Both the position numbers and the translations under genes were made by a program. Of a stretch of 64,000 bases of DNA, positions 11,720-24,281 are shown piece after piece. The notes beneath the pieces were generated by a model, which was given only the letters and a program-made list of their open reading frames with translations, was not told the DNA's origin and ran no database searches. This DNA is from Eucommia ulmoides (taxonomy: Eukaryota; Streptophyta; Magnoliopsida; Garryales; Eucommiaceae), in NCBI GenBank assembly GCA_016647705.1, contig CM028328.1, forward strand, positions 39,222,501 through 39,286,500. The letters are read 5' to 3'. How positions within the stretch are numbered: the stretch's first letter is position 1; each line of letters begins with the position of its first letter.

Positions 11720-12797
11720 TGTAGATACCGCATTTTATCCCGCCCAGTCAGTGTTGAATCGAGAGTACAAGTTCAGATAAACTTTAAACTTAGATTTAAA
11801 GGGAATCAATTTCTACCTTAGATCACACTAGACAATACAAAAAAATTAAAAAAAAAAAAACACAAGAAAATATAAAAAAAAAATGTTGAATTTAACTGAA
11901 TTTGGCAAAGTAAAAGTTTTGGGTCAACCTCCAAAATTCCTAGATTTAAAGGGGGCACTAAGATGACATTATTAAGGGTTGATTTTCATCAAATTACCTT
12001 TAATATAAATAAAATTTAGTTACTACCTTTTAATTATAGAAAATTTTACCAATTGCCTCTGTTACCTACTTTGACCCTGAAACATTTACTATCACCGGTT
12101 TCGTCTATTCAACACCAAAAATATTTCTTTAAATACTAGTTTAAAGTGTAACTATCTATAACTAAGGATTATGACTCGGTTAAAAATCAACCAAATTGAA
12201 GTCATCTTGGCTAACCATCAAAACCAATCCAACCAACGGCCCAACCAACCATTTAATCATTCATCAAAATGAGCATTAAAATCTTAATAAGCTTCCAAGA
12301 TATTTTCTACAAAATATTTTAGAAAAGAAACCTAGTTACTTAAAAAGTAACTAATCGTCACCCAAACTAAATCGATCTCGTCCACTACCTAATAAGGCAT
12401 TTAATGAGCATTAAATGCCCATCATATGAAGGATTAAATACTAGGGATGACATGTCAAGACTATATTCAAGCCATCAAGATATTTTGAGCAAAATATCTT
12501 AGGCTAACTAAAACACTTGAAATGTAACAACCCGTTACAAGGCAAACTAAGCCGATTCGATCCAAATCTAATTGATTCAAAGCCCATCAAATCAATCAAC
12601 CTTGTCATGCATTAAATTCCAAATGACACATCAAGACCAAATACATGGAACCCAAAAAGACTTAATGGAAACTAAATCGAAATAGTGAAAGTAATTGGTA
12701 CTTAGCCCTTAAACCAAACCGAAAATGTCACTTCAAGCCATAAATGCTCCCATGTTTAACCAATCATATCAAAAATATGGTAATGATAACTAATGAT
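11720..12797 (+). repeat. Tat/Ogre-type LTR, left part, interrupted at 12,797
   Basis: The LTR begins TGTAGATACCGCATTTTATC after a GA-rich tract. The reverse complement of this start is at 46,850-46,971, and a diverged sister start is at 28,463. The sequence is homologous, in reverse, to about 45.5-46.97 kb. The match breaks at 12,797, where a Ty3/gypsy array enters, and resumes at 25,837. This is the acceptor of a nested insertion. Confidence 0.75.
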
Positions 12798-13677
12798 TGA
12801 TGTGAACCTCACCAAGGATTAGTGAGACCCAAAACCAATTTAGGGTTTCTTCGCGAGGATCGAATTAAATCAGATTTATAAACGAACAGGTAAGAACACG
12901 AAAACACAAAATTTAGAACAGATTACCTTGATCCAACATTTATGAACGAAACCCGAACCAATGGTATAAGGAATGATCTTGACCCAATGATTATAATGAA
13001 ACACGAACCAAAGATATAGTATTTGAACACTATAAGAAATTCTTGATAAGTTCGGGAAAGTTCTTTGAAGAACTTAAGAGAAAACTCTCACAATTGTATT
13101 CAACAAAAGTAATATGTTTTTTTCTTACGGGATACAACTCTCTTAAATAGGTGACCAACAATAAAGGAAAAAACCTTAGATAGTGAATAGTGCTCGTGAA
13201 CAGTGTTGGTGAACAGTACCACGAATAGTGGCGGTCATAATAAAAGAAAACCCTAGAGAAACAAAGAATCCTAGAGAAACAAGGAAACCCTACTCTTAAT
13301 CTAAAAAGGAAATGACTAATTCCTAATCTAAAAAGAAAAAAAAAGAGGCTAATTTGGCATTCATGCCAAACAAATCAACAATAAAAATTAAAATATATAA
13401 AAATAAAGCCTATAAATAAATAAATGATATGAATTTCGTAGTCCGCACGCCTTAGCCCATTCAACTTCACGCCTAAGCTCATTCACTTGACTTGATAAGA
13501 TGTACTAGGCCTTGATCGTCATTTGGACCTAATTTGGGCTTCATTATTTTAGACTCAGCCCAAAGCTCTTGAATTAGACTATTAGGTGCTTCTTTGATCT
13601 TCTTGGATCTTACCCTAGCAATAGGCCCAACGGGAACATGCAGCAGGTCCTTTGATGATGCTTTTTGGTTTTTATCA
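12798..13677 (-). repeat. gypsy array LTR A (3' LTR of the left body)
   Basis: On the plus strand it starts TGATGTGAACCTCACCAAGG and ends ...ATCA at the polypurine tract. It aligns along its length with LTRs B and C. A reading frame that continues pol runs into it as far as a stop at 13,483-13,485. The left boundary is uncertain by 3 bp (TGATG or TG). Confidence 0.85.
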
Positions 13678-14950
13678 TCCCCCTCTCTTCAAAAGGATTC
13701 GACCTCGAATCTTCACCTATATCAAACGAAGAAAGATCAGAAACATTAAATGTAGCACTAACATTATACTCACCTAGAAGATCCAACTTGTATGCATTGT
13801 CATTGATCCTCTGAAGGACTTGACATGGACCATACCCTCTAGGATGTAGCTTGGTCCACCTATCGGCTGAAAATCTTTCTTTTCTCATATGCACCCAAAC
13901 CCAATCACCCGGTTCAAAGATGACTCGTTTACAACCCTTGTTGGCTTTGATCTCATATTGCTCATTTTTATTCTTTATGTGTTGTCGTACACTTTCATGA
14001 AGTTTCTTCACCATCTTAGCCTTCGTTTGTCCATCCAAACTAACCCTTTTATTGACTGACAAAGGCAACAAATCCAAAGGGTTAGTGGATTAAAATCATA
14101 AACAATCTCAAATGGTAAAAAATTTGTAGTAGAATGAACACTCCGATTATAAGAAAATTTAATGAACGACAAAAAATCATCCCAATTTTTCAAGTTCTTT
14201 CGAATTATAGTACACAACAAAGTGGATAAAGTTCGATTCACTACCTCAGTTTGTCCATCCGTTTGGGGGTAACAAGTAGTTAAGAACAATAATTTAGTTC
14301 CCAACTTTCCCCACAAGATATTCCAAAAATAATTAAGGAACTTAAAATCAAGATCAGACACAATACTCCTCGGAACACCATGGAGACGTACTATCTCTCT
14401 AAAGAACAAATTAGCGACGTGGGTCGCATCATCAGTTTTATTACAAGATATGACATGTGTCATCTTAAAAAACCTATCAATAACCACAAAAATCGAATCC
14501 CTACCTTTCCTTGACCTTTGCAAGCCTAAAATAAAGTCCATGGAAATATCCATCCAAGGTGCACTAGGTACGGGCAAGGGAGTGTATAATTCATGTGGTA
14601 AGACTCTAGATTTGGCTTACCTACACGTAACACATCTAGCATAGACTCTCTCCACATCACGTTTTATCTTTGGCCAAAAGAAGTGTTCATGTAACACGTC
14701 TAAAGTCTTCTTTAAACCAAAATTACCCATAAAATCACCCCGATGTGCTTCACGCACGAGTAACTCACGCATAGAACTATTAGGCACACAAAGTCTATTT
14801 TCTTTAAACAAGTACTCATCTAGTTTACAGAACTTACCGAACGATGTTTTCTCACACGCTCCATACACACTAGCAAAATCATAATCATTAGCATACAATT
14901 CTTTAACATATTCAAACCCCAGTAACTTTACATTTAAAGTAGAAACAATG
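13483..14950 (-). pseudogene. gypsy left body: integrase and C-terminal tail, broken
   Basis: The integrase inserts element cDNA into the host genome. The zinc-binding part reads around 14,617-14,790 (His residues in an [12 protein letters not shown] segment, then RCVTCR). The core includes [15 protein letters not shown] and [10 protein letters not shown], so the Asp, Asp and Glu of the DDE triad are visible. The tail has 'INDNAYKLDL' and 'SATFNVSDLSSFD'. No chromodomain is apparent. Frames break near 14,070 and again in the polypurine tract. The frame then continues inside LTR A with GPIARVRSKKIK and stops at 13,483. The long Arg/Lys tail encoded by the LTR recalls CRM-type elements (inference). 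Confidence 0.8.
13678..13691 (-). other. polypurine tract of the left gypsy body
   Basis: Minus-strand GAAGAGAGGGGGA lies directly before LTR A. It is also part of the pol frame. Compared with the right body's GAAGAGAAAGGGGA it lacks one base, which shifts pol out of frame at this point. Confidence 0.75.
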
Positions 14951-16215
14951 ATATACCTTCTGGATAGTACATCATCCAATGTATTTTCCTTACCTTGTTT
15001 GTATTTTATTACATAAGGGAAGGTTTCAATAAATTTCATCCACTTGGCAAGCCTTCTATTTAACTTACCTTGTCCCTTCAAGTGCTTCAAGGACTCATGG
15101 TCGGTATGTATGACAAACTATCTCGGCTACAGGTAATGTTGCAACATCTCCAATGCTCTCACCAACGCAAAAAGCTCCTTGTCATATGTCGGGTAATTCA
15201 ACACTGTCTCATTTAGCTTTTCGCTAAAGTATGCTATTGGTCGCTTTTCCTGCATCAAAACAGCTCCAATACCTATTCCTGAAGCATCATACTCAATCTC
15301 AAAAGTTTTAGAAAAAGAAGGTAATGCTAATAAAGAAGCACCACATAATCGTTCTTTAATCTCATTAAATGCACGCTCTTGTTCAATGCCCCATTTAAAA
15401 CCCTCAAATGTTTTGACAATTTCAGTGAGTGGTGCAGCTAGTATACTAAAATCTTTAATGAATCGATGATAAAAACTAGCCAAACCAGGAAAACTTTTTA
15501 CCTCAGTGATTGACTTAGGTGTGGGCCATTCTTTGATAGCCTTCACATTTTCCTCATCCACCGCAATAACAATATAGCCAAGAAACACAATTTTGTCCAA
15601 GCAAAATGAACATTTCTTTATATTGGAATACAAATTTTATTTCCTTAAAACATCAAGCACACATTGCAAGTGATCAATATGCTCATCTAGATTCTTGCTA
15701 TACACCACAATATCATCAAAATAGACCACAACAAATTTGCCTATAAATGCACGCAATGCTTGATTCATTAACCTCTTGAATGTGCTTGGTGCAGTAGTTA
15801 GAACAAAAGGCATGACCAACCACTCATACAATCCATGTTTAGTTTTAAAAGCAGTTTTCCATTCACCACCCTCTTTTATTCTAATTTGATGATACCCACT
15901 TTTTAAATCAGTTTCGTGAAAATACATGACCCGTGCAACTCATCTAACACGTCATCTAGCCTAGGAATGGGATGTTGATACTTTACCGTTATGTTATTGA
16001 TAGCTCGGTAACCAACACACATACGCCAAGTTCCATCATTCTTAGGTACAAGTAGTACCAGTACCGCGCATGGACTCATGCTCTCTCTTACGTGTCCTTT
16101 GGCTAGCAACTCCTCCACTTGCCTTTGAAGTTCCTTCGTCTCCTCTAAATTACTCCTATAGGCTGGTTGATTAGGAATTGTTGCACCTGGCACAAATTCA
16201 ATTTGATGCTATATG
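14951..16215 (-). pseudogene. gypsy left body: reverse transcriptase and RNase H, broken
   Basis: The RT core includes the catalytic YFDD in [12 protein letters not shown] (in 15,637-15,927). Upstream are '[12 protein letters not shown]' and '[15 protein letters not shown]'. Downstream lie the connection 'FLGYIV' and RNase H '[16 protein letters not shown]' with '[15 protein letters not shown]'. The frame is cut at about 15,927 (shift), 15,634 (stop) and near 15,100 (stops between the two RNase H halves). The order RT-RH-IN is that of Ty3/gypsy. Confidence 0.85.
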
Positions 16216-16573
16216 CCTAGAATAGGTGGCAATCCACTAGGCACGTCATTAGGAAACACATCCTCAAATTCTTGCAACAAAGAAACAACAACACTGGGCA
16301 AAGATTGGTCAAGTTAGTTAGCACTAAAACATGCATCTTTGTACAATAGTATAAATATAGGCTGGTTTGCATACAAAACACTCTCGATATCACTAGCTTT
16401 AGCACAAAAGCTCACTTGTTTCTCTGATTTTCTCTCATTTCTTCACTCCCCCTTTTCTTTTCACTCTCTTTTCTGTTTTCACTCTATTTTTTCTCATCTT
16501 TTTTTTAACTCTCGGTCTCACAAGTTTTTTTCAACTCATTATCTCTTTTCATTTTTATTTGATCTTCATACAC

Positions 16574-17210
16574 TTACTTTGGAATCAACGACAGAAGAGT
16601 AATCGTTTTATTGTCTTTGACAAATAAGTACCTATTCTTGAACCCATCATAAATAACCTTCCTGTTAAATTGCCATGGCATGTCCAACAGTATGTGACCC
16701 GCATATATTGGAACAACATCACAAAGTACTTCATCCTTGTATTTCCCAATCGAAAAGGAAACTAACACTTACTTTTTTACCCGAACCTCTCCACAATCAT
16801 TCAATCATTGCAACTTATACGGTCTTGGGTATTTCAAGGTAGGTAATTTTAGTTTCTCTACTAAAATAGTATTAGCCACATTAGTGCAACTTTCCCCATC
16901 AATGATCATACTACATACCTTGTTATTGACGTGGCATCTAGTATGAAACATGTTCTTCCTTTGCTGTTCCATCTCATCCTCTGCGACTTGGGTACTTAGA
17001 GCACACATTGCCATAAGTGACTCTTCCTCCACCGAGTACTCCACATCACCATCACAAGCATCCTCGAGTGGTGGCATCTGATCATCATCACTCTTGCTTT
17101 CGGTTTTTACCTCTCCAGCAACATGTACTATTATGGTCCTCTTATTTGGGCATTTTGAAGCTATCTAACCTACTCCCAAATGGTGAAAACATTTAATATC
17201 ACGGTTACAA
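16574..17210 (-). pseudogene. gypsy left body: zinc knuckle and protease region, broken
   Basis: The degenerate knuckle sits near 17,130-17,210. It is followed by an acidic linker (PPLEDACDGDVEYSVEEES) and the aspartic protease segment CSMIIDGESCTNVA, the plant Ty3/gypsy form of the D(S/T)G active site. VEKLKLPTLKYPRPYKLQ follows it and a frame break separates the part ending at 16,574. Between protease and RT the minus strand is almost pure purine (16,400-16,570), giving a Lys/Glu-rich linker. Confidence 0.75.
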
Positions 17211-17399
17211 GTTTGGCTTTCGATTTTACCTTTGTTGACATTGGGCACATCGTCTCTTCTTTTTTGCGGTTCAATTTTGGACTTTGACACAACCCCTTCC
17301 TCTTTTTTTCCCATTTGGCCTCCATGAAGTAAAGAAGCTTGGATTTTGAAATAACTGACTCTCTTTTCTTTTAAGCTGTCGTTCCACCTTTATGGCCAT

Positions 17400-18224
17400 G
17401 TAAACCATGTCTTCCAACTCCACGTAATGTTGCAACTCCACCACGTTGGCATTGTCCTAATTCAGTCTATTCAAGAACCTAGCCATGGTAGCTTCTCTAT
17501 CTTCCCCAACATTTGCCCAGATCATAGCGATCTCTATCTCCTTGTAGTAATCATCCACGCTCCAATATTCTTGAGTAAGACTTTGTAACTTTTGGTACAA
17601 ATCCCTATAGTAGTGACTAGGGACAAACCTCCTCCTTATTATAGCCTTCATTTCCGCCCACGTCTCGATAGACCTCTCATGATTTCTCCTTCTATTCATC
17701 ACAAGTTGATCTCACCATATTATAACATAATCAACAAATTCAATTGCAACGAGTTTTACCTTTTTATGCTCGGAGTGGTTGTGGCACTCAAAGATCAATT
17801 CCACCTTCTTCTCCTACTCTAAGTACGCTTCAGGGTCGTTCTTCCCTTGGAACGATGAAATCTTCATCTTGATATTTTTCAAGTTATTATCGATCCACTC
17901 CCCATACCTATCTCATTTATTCCTATATCCATGCCCGAATCTGCCCAAGCTCGCATTAGAGGCACAATCTTCTTCCTTTACGTTATCCCAATCATCAACT
18001 TCATATTCATACTGAGGCAGATTTCTCTCTCGTCGTTGTACACTAGGAGCTTTAGGTGGTTGCCCCCTTTTTGAACTAAACTCAACTTTCTCTAGTCGCT
18101 CATGCATTTCATCAAATCGTGAGTTCAACCGTTCAAACTTTTTCTCCAAGGATTTGAATAAAAGTTTGAAATCTAACATTTCTGGGGCTTCATTGGACGA
18201 GCCTTTGTTTGTTTCTTAAGACAT
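17400..18224 (-). pseudogene. gypsy left body: gag, broken at codon 3
   Basis: The gag start ATG is at 18,224-18,222. Codon 3 is TAA where the right body has CAA (Gln), a C-to-T change. The readable product has an N-terminal coiled coil (LFKSLEKKFERLNSRFDEMHERLEKVE written in part: 'KSLEKKFERLNSRFDEMHER') and then, after frame breaks, the capsid part with 'KAIIRRRFVPSHYYRDLYQK'. It encodes the structural protein of the virus-like particle. Confidence 0.75.
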
Positions 18225-18843
18225 GTTTAATAACCTGCAAAACAAAGTTAGCAAACCTCACAAACACTCCCTCATGTGTTTTCCTCAATATTGATGACAC
18301 TCACATTCATGTTTTACTCAAATTCGGCTTTTACCCTCTTATGAGCTCATACTCTCTTACCTTTTTCCACTCTTTTGTTCACTTTTTTAGTTCTTTATTG
18401 AACTTAACCAACCTCAATCAACAATTTTCTTATAGCAATCCAAACTCAATAAATCGATTCACTATGAATGAGATTTTAGGAATGAAAACAACTCTAACAA
18501 GAAGAAATAAAAGAAAGTTTATGGAGTAGAATAAGAAGAAATAATTCTCAACTTTTTTGGGGGGGGCCGGGCACTAAATTTTCGTGTTTTTTTTTTTAAA
18601 CTGTAACTTTAAATTTAGATCTGAAAAGCACAATATTTAAATGAAAAATATGATCAAAACAAAGATGCATCGCATTTGTTTTTCAAGATAGGACTAGATT
18701 TGATTTAGAACCCAAAAAAATGCAGTAGATCTAATGATATGATTCGGTCAAGAAAAACAAAATTAGGAAGGAATAGGTATGAATGAACGAAAAAAGAAAA
18801 TGATAGACGAAATATGATTGAGACCTTACTCTGATTACCAAAT
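18225..18843 (-). other. gypsy left body: 5' leader with primer-binding site and G8 tract
   Basis: The leader lies between the middle LTR and gag. The tRNA-Met-like primer site TGGTAATCAGAG reads on the minus strand at 18,840-18,829, about 3-6 bp from the LTR. A G8 run (C8 on the coding strand) lies at 18,559-18,566. Confidence 0.7.
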
Positions 18844-19718
18844 TTATGCGAACCTCATCAAGGATTAGTGAGACCCGAAACCAATTTAGGGTTTCTTCGC
18901 AAGGATCGAACTAAATCAAATTTATAAATGAATAGGTAAGAACACGAAAACACAAAATTTAGGGTAGATTACCTTGACCCAATGCTTATGAATGAAACGC
19001 GAACCAACAGTATAAGGAACGATCTTGACCCAATGATTATGACGAATCACGAACCAAAAATGTAGTGTTCGAACGCCACAAGAAATTCTTGATAAGTTCG
19101 GGAAAGTTCTTTGAAGAACTTAAGAGAAAACTCTTACAATTGTATTAATCAAAAGTAATATGTTTTTTCCCATGGGATTCAACTCTCTCAAATAGGTAGC
19201 CAACAATAAAGAAAAAAATCCTAGCTAGTGAATAGTGCGCGTGAACAGTGTTGGTGAACAGTACCATGAATAGTAACGACCACAATAAAAGAAAACCCTA
19301 GAGGAACAAAGAATCCTAGAGAAACAAGGAAACCCCACTCCTAATCTAAAAAGGAAATGACTAATTCTTAATCTAAAAAGGAAAAAAGGATAATTTGGCA
19401 TTCATGCCGTACAAATCAACAATAAAAATTAAAATATATAAAAATAAAGCCTTTAAATAAATAAATGAACTGAATTTCGCGGTCTGCACGACTTAGCCCA
19501 TTCAAGTTCACGCCTAAGCCCATTCGCTTGCCTTGATGAGATGTACTAGGCCTTGATCGTAAATTATACCTAATTTGGGCTTCATTATTTTTGACTTAGC
19601 TCAAAGCTCTTGAATTTGCCCATTAAATGCTTCTTTGATCTTCTTGAATCTTGCCCCAGTAATAGGCCCAACGGGAACATGCAGCAGGTCCTTTGATGGT
19701 GCTTGTTGGTTCTCATCA
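18844..19718 (-). repeat. gypsy array LTR B (shared middle LTR)
   Basis: It aligns with LTRs A and C over its length. It is flanked on the left by the primer site of the left body and on the right by the polypurine tract of the right body, so one LTR serves two bodies. The pol frame of the right body runs into it to a TGA at 19,601, where LTR A has TGG. Without that stop the frame continues towards 19,536. Confidence 0.85.
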
Positions 19719-21022
19719 TCCCCTTTCTCTTCAAAAGGATTCGACCTCGAATCTTCACCTACATCAAACGGAGAAAGATCAGAAACATTAAATGTAGCAC
19801 TAACGTTATACTCATCTGGAAGATCCAACTTGTATGCATTGTCATTGATCCTATGAAGGACTTGAAATGGATCATCCCCTCTAGGATATAGCTTGGTTCG
19901 CCTATTGGCTGAAAAACTTTGTTTTCTCATATGCACCCAAACCTAATCACCTGGTTCAAAGATGACTCATTTACGGCCCTTGTTGGCTTTGTTTGCATAT
20001 TGCTTATTTTTCTTCTTTATGTGTTGCTGTACACTTTCACGAAGTTTCTTCACCATCTCAGCCTTCTTTTGTCCATCCAAACTAGCCCTCTCATTTACTG
20101 GCAAAGGCAACAAATCCAAAGGAGTTAGTGGATTAAAACCATAAACAATCTCAAATGGTAAAAAATCTATAGTAGAATAAACACTCCAATTATAAGCAAA
20201 TTCAATGAACAACAAACAATCCTTCCAAATTTTCAAGTTCTTTTGAATTATAGTACGCAACATAGTGGATAGAGTTCGATTCACTACCTCGGTTTGTCCA
20301 TCCGTTTGAGGGTGATAAGTTGTTGAGAACAATAATTTAGTTCCCAACTTTCCCTACCAGACTTTTCAAAAATAACTAAGGAACTTAACATCACGAACAT
20401 ACACAATACTCCTAGGAACACCATGGAGACGTACCAACTCTCTAAAGAATAAATCAGCGACGTGGGTCACATCATCAATTTTATTACAAGATATGACATG
20501 TGTCATCTTAGAAAACCTATCAACAACTACAAAAATCGAATCACTACATTTTCTTGACCTAGGCAAGCCTAAAATAAAGTCTATGGAAATATCCATCCAA
20601 GGTGCACTAGGTACGGGCAAGGGAGTGTATAATCCATGTGGTAAGACTCTATATTTAGCTTGCCTACATGTAACACATCTAACATAGACTCTCTCCACAT
20701 CACGTTTCATCTTCGGCCAAAAGAAGTGTTCATGTAACACATCTAAAGTCTTCCTTAAACCAAAATGACCCATGAAACCACCCTGATGTGATTCACGCAC
20801 GAGTAATTCAAGCATAGAACTATTAGGTACACAAAGTCTATTTTCTCTAAACAAGCATCCATCCAGTCTACAGAACTTACCAAATGTTGTTTTCGCACAC
20901 GCTCCATACAAACTAGTAAAATCATCATCATTAGCATACAATTCTTTAACATATTCAAACCCCAGTAACTTTGCATTTAAAGTAGAAACAAGGACGTACC
21001 TTCTGGATAGTGCATCAACCAA
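19601..21022 (-). pseudogene. gypsy right body: integrase and LTR-encoded C-terminus, broken
   Basis: The integrase zinc finger is visible ([13 protein letters not shown], then RCVTCR), as is the core ([16 protein letters not shown]). The second catalytic Asp region reads IVYVRDVKF where the left body has IVSDLDFKF, so the catalytic Asp appears replaced by Val. The third motif [13 protein letters not shown] is intact. Frame breaks occur near 20,350 and 19,960. The last segment (19,601-19,936) ends in GPITGARFKKIKEAFNGQIQ, encoded inside the LTR. This body cannot make a working integrase without repair. Confidence 0.85.
19719..19732 (-). other. polypurine tract of the right gypsy body
   Basis: Minus-strand GAAGAGAAAGGGGA sits immediately before the LTR start TGATGAG and is translated as Glu-Glu-Lys-Gly within pol. 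Confidence 0.85.
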
Positions 21023-21043
21023 TATATTTTCCTTACTTTGTTT

Positions 21044-22460
21044 CTATTTTATTACATAAGGGAAGGTTTCAATGAATTCTATCCACTTCGCATGCCTTCT
21101 ATTTAACTTACCTTGTCCCTTCAAGTACTTCAAGGACTCATGGTTGGTATGTATGACAAACTCTCTCGGCCACAGGTAATGTTTTAACGTCTCCAATGCT
21201 CTTACCAACGCAAAAAGCTCCTTATCATATGTCGAGTGATTCAACGCTGCCCCATTTAGCTTTTCGCTAAAGTATGCTATTGGTCATTTTTCCTGCATCA
21301 AAACAACTCCAATACCTATTCTTGAAGCATCATACTCAATCTCAAAAGTTTTAAAAAATTCAGGTAATTCTAATAAAGAAGCACCACATAACTGTTCTTT
21401 AATCTCATTAAATGCACGCTCTTGTTCAATACCCCATTTAAAACCCACATATTTTTTGACAATTTTAGTGAGTAATGCAGCTAGTGTACTAAAATCTTTA
21501 ACAAATCGACGATAAAAACTAGCTAAACCAGGAAACTTCTTACCTCTGTGATTAACTTAGGTGTGGGCCATTCTTTGATAGCCTTCATATTTTCCTCATC
21601 CACCACAATCCCTTTCGCACTAACAACATAACACAGAAACACAAATATATCCAAGCAAAATGAACATTTCTTTATATTAGCATACAATTTTTCTTTCCTT
21701 AAAATATCAAGCACACAATGGAAATGATCAATATGCTCATCTAGACTCTTGCTATACACCAAAATATCATCAAAATAGATCACAACAAATTTGCCTATAA
21801 ATGCACACAATGCTTGATTCATTAACCTCTTGAATATGCTTGGTGCACTAGTTAGACCAAAAGGCATAACCAACCACTCATATAATCCATGTTTAGTTTT
21901 AAAGGCAGTTTTCCATTTATCACTCTCTTTCATTCTAATTTGATGATACCCACTTTTCAAATTAATTTTTGTGAAAATACATGACCCATGCAACTCATCT
22001 AATATGTTATCTAGCCTAGGAATGGGATGTTGATACTTTATCGTTATGTTATTGATAGCTCGACAATCAACACACACACGCCAAGTTCCATTATTCTTAG
22101 GAATAAGTAGTACCGGTACCGTGCATGGACTCATGCTCTCTCTTACGTGTCCTTTGACTAGCAACTCCTCCACTTGCCTTTGAAGTTCCTTCGTCTCCTC
22201 TGGATTACTCCCATAGGTTGGTAAGTTAGGAATTGTTGCACCCGGCACAAAGTCAATTTGATGCTCTATGCCTAAAATAAGTGGCAATCCACTAGGCATG
22301 TCATTAGGGAACACATCCTCAAATTCCTGCAAGAAAGAAACAACAACACTAGGCAAAGATTAGTCAAGGTAGTTAGCACTAAAACACACCTCTTTGTACA
22401 ATAGTACAAATATAGGCTGGTTGGCATACAAAGCATTCTCGATCTCACTAACCTTAGCAT
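21044..22460 (-). pseudogene. gypsy right body: reverse transcriptase and RNase H, broken
   Basis: The frame 21,523-22,356 is open for 277 codons and holds the whole RT fingers and palm: 'LLIPKNNGTWRVC', '[15 protein letters not shown]', and the catalytic YFDD in IYFDDILVYSK. A shift near 21,523 ('VRSFLV') separates it from the RNase H part (21,044-21,500: '[12 protein letters not shown]', '[20 protein letters not shown]'). It is the best preserved enzyme segment of the array. RT copies element RNA into cDNA. Confidence 0.85.
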
Positions 22461-22727
22461 AAAAGCTCACTTATTTCTTTGATTTTTTCTCATTTTTTTA
22501 CCTCCCCTTTTTCTTTTCACTTTCTTTTTTGTTTTCACTCTATTTTTTCTCATTTTTTTTGAACTCTCGATCTCACAAGTTTTTTTCCACTCATTCTCTC
22601 TTTTCATTTTCATTTAATCTTCATATACTTGTTTTGGAATCAACGGCACAAGAGTAATCGGTTTATAGTCTTTGACAAATGAGTGGCTATTCTTGAACCC
22701 ATCATGAATAACCTTCCTATTAAATTG

Positions 22728-23304
22728 CTATGTCCTGCCCAACAGTATGTGACCCGCATGCATTGGAACAACATCGCAAAGTACTTCATCCTTGTATTTC
22801 CCAATCGAAAAGGAAACTAGCACACGCTTATTTACCTGAACCTCTCCACAATCATTCAACCATTGCAACTTATACGGTCTTGGTTGTTTCAAGGTAGGTA
22901 ATTTCAATTTCTCTACAAAAGTAGTGTTAGTCACATTAGTGTAACTTCTCCCATCAATGATCATATAGATATACCTTGTTGTTAACGTGGCATCTAGTAT
23001 GAAACATGTTCTCCCTTTGTTGTTCCATGTCATCATCTGCAACTTGGGTACTTTGAGCATGCCTTGCCACAAGTGACTCTCCCTCCATCGGGTAATCCAC
23101 ATTACCATCACAAGCATCCTCGAGTGGTGGCATCTGATAATCATCACTCCTGTTTTTGGTTTTCACCTCTCCATCAACACATGCTATCATGGTCCTCTTA
23201 TTTGGGTATTGTTGAGCTATGTGACCTACTCCCAAATGACGAAAACATTTAATATCACAGTTACAAGTTTGGGTTTCGATTTTACCTTTGTTGACATTAG
23301 GCAC
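22728..23304 (-). pseudogene. gypsy right body: zinc knuckle and protease region, broken
   Basis: The knuckle reads CFRHLGVGHIAQQYPNKR, with two zinc Cys replaced by His and Tyr. A frame change leads to the protease strand 'YMIIDGRSYTNVTNTTF', where the left body still has DGESCTNV. 'VEKLKLPTLKQPRPYKLQWL' and 'DEVLCDVVPMHAGHILLGR' follow. The purine-rich Lys/Glu linker to RT (plus-strand pyrimidine tract 22,470-22,620) is shared with the left body. Confidence 0.75.
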
Positions 23305-23434
23305 ATCGTCTTTTTTTTTTTGTGGTTCGATTTTGGACTTTGAAAATAACCCCTTCTTCTTTTTTCCTATTTGGCCTCCATGAAGTAGAGGAGCTTGGAT
23401 TTTGAAATAACCGAGTTTCTTTCCTTTTAAGTTA

Positions 23435-24281
23435 TCATTCCACCTTTATGGCCATGTGAACCATGTCTTCCAACTCCATGTAATGTTGCAACTCTACCAT
23501 GTTGGCAATGTACCAATTCATTCCATTCAAGAACCTAGCTATGGTAGCTTCTCTATCTTCCTCGACATTAGCCCGGATCATAACGATCTCCATCTTCTTG
23601 TAGTAATCATCCCCACTCCGATAGCCTTTGAGTAAGACTTTATAACTTCTGGTCCGAATCCCTATAGTAGTGACTAGGGACAAACCTTCTCCTCATTATG
23701 GCCTTTATTTCCACCCACGTCTCGATAGGCCTCTCATGGTTTCTCCTTCTATTAATCACAAGTTGATCCCACCATATTATAGTATAATCAACAAATTCAA
23801 TTGCATTGAGTTTTACCTTTTTATGCTCAGAGTAGTTGTGGCAATCAAAGATCAATTCCACATTTTTCTCCCACTCCAAGTATGCTTCAGGGTCGCTCTT
23901 CTCTTGGAACGATGGAATCTTCATCTTGATGTTTTCCAAGTTATTATCGATCTGCTCCCCATACCTATCTCCTCTATTCCCATATCCATACCTGAATTTG
24001 CCCAATCTCGCATTAAAGGCGTGATCTTCTTCCTCTATATCATCCCAATCATCAACTTTAAATTCATACCGAGATAGATTTCTCTCTCGTCATTATACAT
24101 TAGGAGCTTTAGGTGGTTTCCCCCTTTGTGAACTAGACTCAACTTTATCTAGTCTCTCATGCACTTCATCAAATTGTGAGTTCAATCGTTCAAACGTTTT
24201 CTCCAAAGATTTGAAGAAAAGTTTAAAATCTAACATTTCTAGGGCTTCATTGGACGAGCCTTTGTTTGTTTCTTGAGACAT
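23435..24281 (-). pseudogene. gypsy right body: gag, broken
   Basis: Gag begins at ATG 24,281-24,279 with MSQETNKGSSNEA and a coiled coil to about residue 60. After a stop near 24,093 and further breaks, the capsid frames follow: 23,640-24,005 (with 'MKIPSFQEKSDPEAYLEWEK') and 23,435-23,683 ('EDREATIARFLNGMNWYIAN'). These are standard plant Ty3/gypsy gag motifs. Confidence 0.8.
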
